NCBI GenBank assembly: GCA_028455995.1
Contig: JABELC010000004.1
Location: forward strand, 372,001 to 436,000
DNA: 64,000 nt
Reading direction: 5' to 3'
Origin: Scleromitrula shiraiana
Taxonomy: Eukaryota; Ascomycota; Leotiomycetes; Helotiales; Sclerotiniaceae
The position numbers and the translations under genes were made by a program. Under the pieces are notes generated by a model, which saw nothing but the letters and a program-made list of their open reading frames with translations, did not search any database and was not told where the DNA came from. Below are positions 32,444 through 42,850 of the stretch, in pieces (the stretch's first letter is position 1; every line of letters begins with the position of its first letter).

Positions 32444-35310
32444 TCATCTAAAAACTAAAACTGCACTCCAAACAAACAACAACCCAGCCAAACTTCTCGT
32501 GCCTTGCAATCTTCGCCCAGATGAACCATTCAGTGCCGCTATGATTGCTGAGCTAGTATCTGAAGTCGAAGTCGCACTTGAGGTAGATAGTGAAGAATGA
32601 ATCTTGACTTCGTTGGTACTGATTGTCAATCTGCTACTGGGAGTCGTTCTGGATATAGGAATCGTTGTTACTTTTCCACTTGGTGCTTGAACCACCACGC
32701 CACTTGCCCCCAGACTTACAACATTTCCTCCAGACAACGTGGTTACCGGTCCCCTAGATGTCAAAGTCTGCCCTGGTATATTCGCTATAGAGCTACCTTG
32801 AACAGCTTCTACAGATATTGTTTGCCCAGCAACTACAGCCATGTTGATTGAACTTTGAAGCCTCGTGGTTATGAAGGCATCTGTCCTTTTAGGTACAGCA
32901 ATGGTCGTGATAGTTCTGCCAGATGCTTGTATCTCCACTCCGCCCGAACCCAGACTCACAATTTTCCCTCCAGACAATGTTGCTACGGAGCCTCCGAGAC
33001 TAATTGTTTGTTCCGCCACAACTGCTATTGAGCTGTGTGATATATTACCTGAACTTCCTGCTGCAACAGAAACCGTTTCTCCGTTGACTATGCCAATATT
33101 CACCGAATTTGTAACATGAGTTGGCACTGGTATTGTCGTTATGGTACCGGTGGAAGCTTGGACAGCCATACCGCTTGAGCCTCAACTTACGATATTGCCA
33201 CCTGATAGTGTCGCAGCCGGTCCGCCGATACTTGTGTGACCACCAACTATAGCTGCTGATGAGGCTTGGGGCCGATGCGGGTGCTACTGATATTGATTGT
33301 CCACCAACGACACCCAAATTTACAAAGCTCGAACTTTGTGATATCTCCGGAATGGAATATGTAGATACGGTAGGGTCATTGGTGTTTCCCACTTCGACTC
33401 CAGAGGGGGTGAGTTTGACGACATTACCCCCATCGGTGACACCCGGACCACCTACCAATGCTGTTTGGCTACCAACCACAACGTATGATGCACCTGGTGT
33501 AGCCGATATGACAGAACTTCCTGAAAGGGTAACGATTGCTACAGATGCTGTTGATTGGACTTGCGATTGAGCTGGGACAATAAGAGAACTGGCTGCAATT
33601 ACATATGATTCTGTTCCCACAAAAAGATTGCTACTGCCAACAGAGACGACTACCGAGCTACTAGATGTATCTGGAACGGTGATTACATCACCGGCCGAGG
33701 CCCTTGATCCATTTGGTAAAATAATTCCGGACGATCCAGGAACGGCAGAAAAAGTATTGCTCCCTACTACAGCCACGACAGTTGGTGAAGGTGGCGATGG
33801 TGATGTGCTTTGAGGAATTTGACCCGAAGCACTCGAGGTGATACTTGACTGAGGATCGGATAGTGATGCTTGAAAGCGAGAACTAAGTGAATTGAAACTC
33901 GAAGTGGCAACTATACTTGCACCAAGTCCGCTAGGAGTAGACTAAGCAGCAGCTATTGAAGTACTAGATGCCAAAGCAAGTGAGGATTTCGCAGACGAAA
34001 CAAGACTTGTAAATTCTACTTTTCCGGTACTAGAGAGACCAGTAGATAAAGTTGGCGAAGGTGACGCTGGTGTTGTGGTGGTCTCATCTTCAAGTGCTGA
34101 GGTTGCAACAGTGGATTTGGTAGTGGTGGTCGATGCACTTGAAGCCTTACTGCTTCCATACAGATAGGCTGATGCATCACCCTTACAAGCAGTTACTGGA
34201 ACCGGAGGATCGAAAATTCCCAGTTTTCCTCCTCCGTCTCTGCCACATGTGGCCCAGAAATCACTACGAATGATTAGCAGCAGTCCACAAAGATAAACTA
34301 TGTAAATTTAGGCTTACCCTGCGGCATGCCTCAAGTTAGTAGGCCAGGATAAGACAGGGTTGCATTCACTATCATCACCAAGCACCACATGGTTGGTATC
34401 TCCGTAGTTGTGTATATATCTTCAGGCAAGATGGTAGTCTGAGGACAATCGGTTCTCAGGTCCGAAAATTGTAACTGCAAAGGGGTTCCCATTCGAGTCG
34501 TAGCAGATGCACTCGCATAAGGTTGCAATGTATAAACATCAGTAAGATCATATCCTACGGCGTAATTTGTAAGGGTAGGCCCGACTAGATTACCACAATA
34601 ATCGGTGGCCTCCATTGTATTGATTGCAAAATATACAGATGGTGAAGTCCTAATCTGATTAAACGGCAGTTTTTTATAAAGAGAGGTCAGGCTCACATGA
34701 TAATATCATAATCTTCAAGATAGATAGTAGACGGGTAAGTTTTGTTTAACGTTGCACTGCCGGTCGGCCAGTAGTGAAGCTGTACCGTGCCAGCCAAGCT
34801 ATATTGTAATGTTAGAGTAGTTCTCGATTATTTTGAGGCAGATGAATCTTACAGTCTGCATCAGTTTGCATATGCTGTGCCAAGTGCTGAGGTCTTATTA
34901 CAAGTAGCTCTTGTAATTGTCTGGGTTTGATACATCGTATAGCTTGCCATTGACGCAATGGATGCAATAGATGTTGCTTCTTTGTTGGTGGTTTCATTTT
35001 TCTTTGAAGTTGTGACGAGAGGTAGAGGCGATGAATTGGTTCCGGAAGCAGCTTGATTTGATGAGATTTTTGAGGGCGTAGAAGCCAGAATGAGAGAAGA
35101 CGACGACGACGACGATGATGATGATGATGATGAAGCTGAGTGTGATAATGACGAAGTCGAATTACTATATTTTACACTGTTCGAAGATGTATCGGATACT
35201 GCAGATCTCTCCACGACCACCCTCGGTACCGCTAATGAATGTTAGCACATATACTCAATACAACCATACATCAACCTTACCCGACACCACAGTTAGATAA
35301 TAGAAGAACA
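32444..35310 (-). pseudogene. Broken Ser/Thr-rich repeat cell-surface (adhesin-like, GPI-type) protein gene
   Basis: Minus-strand remains of a multi-exon gene. From the 5' end: a hydrophobic signal-like stretch (about 35,320-35,284) without an in-frame ATG; a Ser-rich exon (about 35,240-34,850); a conserved ectodomain region (TDYCGNLVGPTLTNYAVGYD, then FWATCGRDGG and GIFDPPVPVTACKG); then a long Ser/Thr-rich part with four or more repeats built on VAGQTISV, LSGGNVVSLG and VVVQAPSGKVTTIPI. The 3' end is a hydrophobic tail typical of a GPI-anchor signal. Lesions seen: stop codons at 34,861-34,863, 33,942-33,944 and 33,182-33,184, and frame shifts near 34,381-34,400 and 33,255-33,290. Homology between repeats continues across the last lesions, so introns do not explain them. 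At least two stops fit C-to-T change. Original role, probably cell-wall attachment, is inferred. Confidence 0.8.
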
Positions 35311-37089
35311 ACACATGCTTTGCATTAAATGAGAACGATATTGTTGAAAATAAAGAATGGCTAGCCCAAATGACGGCTCTCAAATGGAAGTTCTCAATAT
35401 CAAATTACAACTATAAAAATTCAAGAAATAATCAAAAGAATGTGCTTTAACAACAACAACTACAGGAATTCTTTTCGCAGCTTTGCCTTGTGGATTCAGA
35501 GCATGGAAATTTACACTCAAGACCAGAGCCGCATCTTCCTTGCTAGGTTACTCGAGACGTGCAGATTATCAGTTGCGTGTAAGATGCATAATCTAGCCCT
35601 TGAGATTAGTCTCCAGTTCGGTACCCAGTCTTGGGCGTTTTGGTGTTCTGAAGAGTATACGATTGGCTTTCTTTTCTGCAGGTACGAACACCATGCTGTG
35701 CCACTCACCTAGCATTCAGAGTATCTATGGATCAACAAGGTGTTTCGCTAGAAGTTGCCTCTTAGGAAACATTCCTACATTCAGCCCGGTGAACGATTAT
35801 TTTCAATACAACAATACAGTAAAGTATACGACAGTACGCTCCGCGAGAATAATATCAACAGCATAGCGGAGTTGAAACTCGAAACTTTTTGGCCTCGGAT
35901 TGAAGATTTCAACCTTTTTCTTAGAATAAACAAGCCTGAAGAACTTGAAGCCTAACTCCGCATGGAATATGTTACTGATATCAATTTCTGGATTGAACAA
36001 CTACAGTAGCCATTTCTAGATAACGAGATAATTTTGTCATCGATGACTGAGCGCTGAACAATAAGGTTGAAACCTAACTAAGGTACAATTACCGTAGTTC
36101 TAGAAACTACCAGGGGGTATGACGGCGGAATACCCCTTTTCAGAATAGCGCTAGCAGTTACCCCATCTTTATTGAGGCTCAACTGTCAGCTAAACCTTAC
36201 TGCTACCTTCTCTCCTTTACATTACAAGAATTGGGTCCACAAAAGCAGATCCTATCAGACAATCAGACTCGGGAGATTCGTTGAATACCAAGTATTCAGG
36301 GGTAAATGATCCTTTTAGGGATAGTTACGCGAATCACGTAAGATTTACGCTTAATTGAGCCTCAAGAAAATCTTGAGGATTTGGGGGGAAGGGGGAAGAA
36401 TGTGATAGTGGTATGGGGTGTACGAAGGGTATTAGTACATACGCTCTAGTAGTATACGATATTCATTTTCTATTGTCATAAACTGCTTGGCCTGCGTCCT
36501 CAAATACTAAATTGGCTACCAATCTGCATCTGAAGAAAAGTGACAGAAGAAAGGATTTAGAATCATCTCGTTTTATTCCCCGACGCTTGATCAAAGAGCA
36601 AGTAAAATTTCTTTTGTTTGTGCAGTTTGTTGATCGATGTTTGAATCCTTTTGTTTTTCAAACTAGAGCTAGCCCAGCTTTGCATAATGCATAGCCCTTG
36701 ACCCTGTTTCTATATTCAGTCCAGTCATGGTGAAGATCTACAGGGCACAATGTTATCCACTAAGATTACTATCTACCATTTTGTATATTTATATTATTCT
36801 ATATATGCATGTCATGGTTTAAAGATTGTTTGCAGAACTAGCGCGGAATAGATCTTTATTGTCGTAGTTGTTGTCACCTGGGCAAGGTCGATTTACTTTA
36901 CGCAGATGGCGTTAGAGTTTTCTTTCTAACAAATGCTGAATGCATTCCTCAAATTCTTCTCGATCATCGCGATAAACAGAATATTCTGCCGTAATGCGCA
37001 ACATTTGCTGCAATGTAAGATCTTTGATCTTTACTATAGTAGCACACGTCTCGGCGAGGTCAATTACTCGCGAAACTGAGTCCTATTTG
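35311..37089. other. Intergenic, gene-poor
   Basis: No gene is supported. The short open frames have no family signal. A perfect 7-bp inverted repeat CCTCAAG/CTTGAGG with a 5-base loop lies at 36,360-36,378. The region is flanked on both sides by pseudogenes and may be decayed coding or transposon DNA that is no longer readable. Confidence 0.5.
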
Positions 37090-38943
37090 AAGACACAGGA
37101 AAGCACTGCTGATGTTATTCCCGCGCCAATAACTATCTCTCCTTCACAGTATTTGTAAGTATATGGTGAATTTTAAGTCCGTTCTGTTACTAAATACTTA
37201 TCAAGCTCTAGTGAGGGTATCGATGGACAGTGGAGTACATTCAACATAAGAGTTGGAGAACCGGCACAAAGTGTAAGGGTTATTGTGTCTACAAACTCAC
37301 CTGATACTTTGGTCGTACTTCCTGGATGTTGCACGACCAATGTAATTGATCCAGTTCCAACAGATTGTGCAAGTTCTCGAGGCGGCACTTTCAATAACAC
37401 TCTGTCTAAATCATGGGCGGACCAAGGTATATTCGGCATTAATAAAGTGAATTATGGGTTTGAAGCAAATCTTGGATACAAATTTGACGCAGAGTATTGA
37501 ATAGATACTTTAGTATTGAGTTACACTGATGGGGCAGATGGACCTACCTTGAAGAACCAAACGATTGCGGCATATGCTATGGCTTCTCCTCTGTATATGT
37601 AAGTTCTCTGGCCACATGCAGCCCATAGTTGGAGGCTCATTCAGAAAGTGGTATTCTTGGTCTAGGGGCACAACCAGTCATTTACCAAACGTTTGGAAAT
37701 ATCGCCGTACCGTCTTTCTTTCAAAGTCTTAAAGACCAAAATCTTATACCCAGTTTGAGCTGGAGCTATACCGCCGGAGCAAAATACCGTAAGGTAATCG
37801 ATAGACATTGACACCAAGTGGCTGCTGACTTTAATATAGGCCTCAAAGCTGGGCGATTTGCTCAGCTAATTTTCGGGTGATATGGTACCTCTCGATACCA
37901 GCCTAGCTCCGTAACTTTTTCTATGGATGGAGATGTTACCCGCGATCTCCTCGTCGGCGTGCAAGCAATTACCTACCAAGGAGCTACTACGCGTTCTCTT
38001 CTACAAGATCTAATATATGCATTTATAGAATCCACAGATCCAAATACATGGCTGCCACTAGACGCATGCCAACTTTTTGGAGAAGCCTTCGGACTAGTAT
38101 GGAATGACACTACTTCAATGTACCATATGAATTCTACCCAATACACTTTACTTTCCGGTGCCAATCCGACGCTAACCTTCTCTCTTGCTAATACTATTTC
38201 TGGCGGCTCGACAGTAAATATTCAATTGCCATTTGGTGCATTCGGTCTTCAGGCATCATATCCATTCGTCGATAATACCACCTATTACTTTCCCCCGAAA
38301 CGCGCTGTGAATGACACGCAGTATACACTTGGACGTGCGTTCCTCCAAGAAGCATATCTGACTGTCGACTATGATCGCGGCAACTTCTCTATAAATGATG
38401 TACCTGGATTGATGGCGCAGAATCTACTATAATTGCTATAAAGTCTCCCTCAAACAGTACAACAGACTCCACTATCACCCATTCATCTGGTCAAACCTCC
38501 TCAAAATCCATCTCCGTCGGAGCAATAGCTGGTATCGCAATTGGCGTTCTTGCGATAATAGCCCTCGCTCTCGGTCTTGTTCTCTATCACCTCTACCGAC
38601 ACAAAAAAGTAAAACAAAACCGCGACTCACAAACTATCATTGATAGCTTTGCTCTCACCAATACTCGAAAAAGTGACGGCGACTACAAAAATGAACCAGT
38701 TGTCGAGTCTCATTCTCTCCGGTCTCAAGACGTTACATTCAAACATGATCAATTTCCATCTTCGGTCCTTTCGCATAGTCAAGTTCAAACTCCAAGTAGT
38801 GAACTAGGTGGTGCAGAAAGAGAGATATATCAACTTGAGGCAGAGAATAGAATATTAGAGTTGAGCAATACGGATGCGGGTCATAGATATGAACTTGAAG
38901 ACGGACGAGCAAGGGCAATAGAACCAGTAGAATTTTCCGCTTA
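37090..38943 (+). pseudogene. Broken aspartic-protease-like (A1 fold) membrane protein gene
   Basis: Plus-strand remains of a fungal secreted A1-type protein. Readable blocks in order: DVIPAPITISPSQYF, an intron at about 37,156-37,210, QWSTFNIRVGEPAQSVRV, GTFNNTLSKSWADQGIFG, SGILGLGAQPVIYQTFGN, LIPSLSWSYTAGAKYR, TSRYQPSSVTFSMDGDVTRD LLVGVQAI, WLPLDACQLFGEAFGL and TQYTLGRAFLQEAYLTVDY. Then come a Ser/Thr stalk, one membrane helix (about 38,520-38,600) and a cytosolic tail ending at 38,943. Lesions: stops at 37,498-37,500 and 37,878-37,880, a frame shift near 38,430, an unsplicable junction near 37,600 and no visible start or signal peptide. Where A1 enzymes have the first DTG the sequence reads VSTNSP, and the second Asp position is FIEST, so even the intact ancestor was probably not a protease. 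Confidence 0.8.
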
Positions 38944-39787
38944 AAATGTGAGGGTATCCGAGCTGCATTCTCTAACAATGGAGGAGGAAGCAAGATCTAT
39001 GCGGTTGAGAGGTGTGCAGAGTAGGCCAGAGATTAGAGTTGGGAGGCCAGAAGACTTTTGGAGGGAGAGTGGGAGGCCTTTGGATTGGCAAGGGGATGAT
39101 GAGGGGACTAGTACAATGTTGGAGGTAGAGAGGGGAAGAGAAAAGGAAAGGGGGACCAGGCGGTGAGATAGCAAAGTATTCCAACATCCCCGGTCCTCGA
39201 ACTAACAAATAACTGATCTCGAGCGAAATATTTGGCACTTCATTAAAGTCTTGATTTCCATGGTAGTAAGCTGGGCCCGCGATGATATATGTGAAATGTG
39301 ATGTGTATAGAGGGCCAGTAAGTAAACTTAATTTTACATAAGAATAACCCAGGAACTTCTCACAACTCATTAGGTAAATGAGTAAATTGAATCTTGTAAA
39401 TACATAATTGCTATTCATACATCAACTATTCCTGACACAGTCCACAAAAATCTCCAATATGGTGAATCTCCAATGGCTATTGCCAATATGTGCGATAATT
39501 CGAATATGGTGCTCTCTAGTGGCATTCGCTGTATCCGCCGCCTCTCAACCCATCTTGCCTAAGAGCGCAGCCATCGACTCATACTTATTGCAAAATTCTG
39601 CACTCATCACACATGGCCTGGAACATCTGAATTATGCCTAACATCCAAGTTCAATCGCGGAGTTCTTAGAGCTCCTGCTTGCAAGTGTTACCCGCAATTA
39701 GCTGTATTTTGTACAGAGCCAGCTCACTCATATGCTGCAAAGAGTAATGAACATATTAGATGCCATTGTATTGTTGATCAAAATTTA
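38944..39787. other. Intergenic spacer with possible short remnant
   Basis: G-rich DNA at 38,950-39,170 follows the pseudogene. At 39,458-39,640 a 60-codon frame from an ATG encodes a signal-peptide-like start (MVNLQWLLPICAIIRIW) followed by an unremarkable stretch; it may be a scrap of another secreted-protein gene. Nothing else is supported. Confidence 0.4.
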
Positions 39788-40666
39788 TCAAGTTGCTCCT
39801 CGAAATTGGTCCAAAAATTGTGTTGTCAAAGGTCTACGTCTTCCTACCTCACCTCCTAATTGTCCATCTGAGCCAGTAGCTGCAGCAGTAGTATTCTCTC
39901 CCTCGAGCCTTCTCCGCATTCCTTCAAAATCGCCACCTTTCTTGTGCTTGATCCCCACCATCCAACCAGGCAATCTCCACTGTGTGATAGCTACAGGAAG
40001 TACATCGTTTCGCCAGGAGTAACCGATGACCCAACCCACTATAGCAGATATAATTGAGCCCGGAAACTGGGAAAGACCCAATTGGACAGCCGGGAGGTAA
40101 ATATAGGACTTGTCCGAGAATGTTACTCCCACAAAGTTCTCTTCAGTCATAGGTGCCGAGCTTGCTGCAACTTTGTATTTGTATTGATGCGGGATGATAG
40201 CATGATATTGAGCGAGGATCGCAAAGATGAGGGCTGTAGGTCCTGCAGGTAAGTAGTTGACCGCATAGAATGACACAGGCCGTAAGAGGACGAGTAAAAG
40301 TGGTGATATGATTGAGCTAAAACAGAAAGATAACAATAAAAAGGACTATGTTCATTTGCAATTAGTATTTTCCTCCAGTAAAGTCGGAATAGAGCTACCC
40401 ACAGCGAATCTACGGGATCCCCATAATCGTTCAATAACTCTCAGGTTATAATATGTCATTGCGCCAAAGAAAACCTCCGTCGAGTTCGTATAACATAATT
40501 GATGGATCAGAATGCGCCATATTTGATGGTACCGCAAGAGATGAGGATCAACCTGAATGTAGAAATAATGCTTCAGATCTGTAATACTGACGAGGAGAGA
40601 AGTTGCGATAATCCCATAGACAAGGCTACGGGTAACAGGAACATCTGCGAATCCGGTGCCAATCAT
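39788..40666 (-). CDS. Rhomboid-like pseudoprotease, Dsc2-type subunit of the Golgi DSC ubiquitin ligase
   Basis: Two exons on the minus strand (40666-40403 and 40345-39788) give 273 residues. The intron (57 bases) has an unusual GTGGGT donor but a CTAAT branch and TAG end, and the joined sequence RRFA-SFLLLS continues a helix as in relatives. Several membrane helices follow a short N-terminus (MIGTGFADVPVTRSLV). The pattern HQIWRILIHQLCYTNSTEVFFGAMTYYNLRVIERLWGS matches rhomboid-superfamily proteins of the UBAC2/Dsc2 group, and the Ser/His catalytic dyad of active rhomboids is not evident. The C-terminus ends LTTQFLDQFRG without a UBA domain. In fungi the DSC complex activates the sterol and hypoxia factor SREBP and degrades Golgi proteins. 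Family is fairly secure; the exact subunit is inferred. Confidence 0.7.
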
Positions 40667-41092
40667 GGTGATGAGGTTATTATTTAGTTCTGAATTCTCA
40701 TCACGATTGAAACGATGGCCTTGTGATGATAAAAGATTGCCTGGGTTTTTCGTATTACGATTCGTGTTCGGAATGTAAATTACTGGAATTGCTCTTTCAG
40801 CCTTTCGATGATTTGTTCTTACTGTAAGAGCGAGGCTCGGGAAAAAGAAACATCGCGGTGGCAGCTTAGTTCAACACCTTGGAATTTATTCACTACCCCG
40901 GCAAACCTTATAGCAATAACATTTATAGACAATCTTTGATCCCCAAACCATACAGATTTGTTGACACTTATCAATACCCGAAAATAAGATCAATTCGTCC
41001 GAAAATACGACAAATTCAATCTACCTAGAATCGATTCCTCGTTACACAGCCTTAGATTTCCCTGTTGTGTTGCGGATTGACATATCACATTC
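40667..41092. other. Divergent promoter region
   Basis: About 430 bases between the divergently transcribed Dsc2-like and cis-prenyltransferase genes. No clear repeat or motif was seen. Both genes serve the endomembrane system, so a shared promoter is possible but unproven. Confidence 0.5.
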
Positions 41093-42234
41093 ATGTCGTC
41101 GAGGCACGTCTCTCAACTTAGGAAATGGATGCTGGCTTCACCTCCAGTTGAATGGGGGATTGATAAGCTGAGGGAACTACTTATTGGGGCATTACGGCAA
41201 GGCTCCATACCTCAACATGTGGCATTTGTGATGGATGGAAACAGGAGGTTCGCACGGAGTCATAAGATAGAGACAGTTGAAGGGCACAACTTGGGATTTG
41301 AAGCATTAGCAAGAGTCAGAATCCTCCTTTAAACGGTCTGAATTTTATGTGCTAACCTCCTGCTAGATACTGGAAGTCTGCTATAAGTCGGGGGTGAAGG
41401 TAGTTACAGTTTATGCATTCAGTATAGAGAATTTCAAACGCTCAAAGTACGAGGTCGACGCTCTCATGGAAATGGCGAAGGTCAAATTATTGCAATTGGC
41501 ACAACACGGGGATTTGCTGGATAGATATGGAGCAAGTGTTAGGATTCTTGGGCAGAGGAATCTTGTCAAGGACGACGTTCTAGAAGCTATTGATAAAGCA
41601 GTTGAGATGACCAAAAATAATGGAGAGTAAGTTGAAGTGCACTCTCATTCCGGAGAAGAGTCTAACAATGTCTAGTTGTGCGCTTAACGTGTGTTTTCCA
41701 TACACGTCCCGAGACGAAATCACCACAGCCATCAAAACAACTGTCGATGACTATTCGAAGCCGATACATACCCACCAGAGGCCATTCTCTCAGACACGAA
41801 TCTCGCAGAAAATCAAGTCTAGGAATGTTAGCTCAAATGCCAACACATTCCGAGCAAGTTCTCCCACTCCATCTACCATATCTGAGTTAGATGAATCGGT
41901 GTCATCGTCCACAACCCTTAATCCCGAATCACCGCCGACACAAAGTCAAGACTCGGGAGTGTTTCCAGATCCCGAGATGATATCCACGGACACAATCGAG
42001 GAAAACCTGTTTACAGCCAGGGATCCTCCTTTGGATCTTTTGATACGAACAAGTGGGGTCAACAGATTGAGTGACTTCATGCTATGGCAATGTCATGAAA
42101 ATACAGAGATTGTGTTCCTGGATTGCTTATGGCCGCAATTTGATTTATGGCAGTTCCTTCCTGTATTAGTGGAGTGGCAGTGGAGACAAAAGCATGTGGA
42201 AGAGAAGGCGTTAACCAAAGTAAAGTCGCGTTAG
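41093..42234 (+). CDS. RER2: Dehydrodolichyl diphosphate synthase (cis-prenyltransferase)
   Basis: Extends farnesyl diphosphate with isopentenyl units in cis to make the dolichol precursor used for protein glycosylation, at the ER or lipid droplets. Three exons (41093-41314, 41367-41626, 41676-42234) give 346 residues in phase. Intron 1 has a poor donor (GTCAGA) but is required to join FEALAR to ILEVCYKSGVKVVTVYAFSIENFKRS. Motifs are the diphosphate-binding HVAFVMDGNRRFAR with catalytic Asp48, the YAFSIENF strand, ALNVCFPYTSRDEI and the C-terminal RTSGVNRLSDFMLWQ. Between the last two lies an insert of about 100 residues rich in Ser/Thr/Pro, a length variation seen in filamentous fungi. Yeast has two such enzymes (Rer2, Srt1); assignment between them is not possible here. 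Confidence 0.93.
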
Positions 42235-42850
42235 ATTCCAACGAGATCATTGTGGTCAAGAAGGCAATTGTTTAAGAAATCCGGAGTTAGAGCATATGGG
42301 TATCTTTAAATGTAATTTGAACTGGATGATTTGCATCAGTATTGGCATTGCGATTTATATTATATCCAGCCCCAATCATAAGGGGTAGCGAATGTACCTT
42401 CATAGAAAACTGAACGAATATATTAAAAGAAGTGAATATATGCTATGAAGAGAAAGAAGACTTAAAGGGTGGATATTCGAAGAAGTACCTGATACAATTG
42501 GGTGATTTGTAGGTGCTGTGAGGTATGTTTGAGATGTAGCTAGTTCGGCAGTTTTAAATACTTACCGAAATGGTTCTTCGGGGAAATATATTCCCATTCC
42601 GATACAGTTTACTTTGAGTGATCATTAACCCCGGGTATTTCTAAAGGACTTCTACATCGTCACTACAGTGAAATAACTCTTAATAATTTCGAATGATCGA
42701 AGACCTTTCTCGACTCTAATGCTAAACTTCAATGGACTTCAACAATCACAAAATTCCTTCTAAAAGTCTTTAAACTCTTTCTGCGGGTGTCGCACAGCTT
42801 CATTTCCCCAAGTCGACTCTTGGTAATTGAAAATCAACTCCGCACTCAAA
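42235..42850. other. Intergenic spacer
   Basis: Tandem spacer between the prenyltransferase and ING genes. AT-rich, no repeat or RNA gene seen. The last 100 bases are probably the leader of the ING gene. Confidence 0.5.

Noticed and set aside
35440..35955. Short plus-strand frames between the two pseudogenes
   Set aside because: No recognisable domain, composition or splice support; could not be told from chance.
36360..36378. Perfect 7-bp inverted repeat considered as a terminator or transposon end
   Set aside because: Single short hairpin without T-run, target duplication or partner copy; no support for a function.
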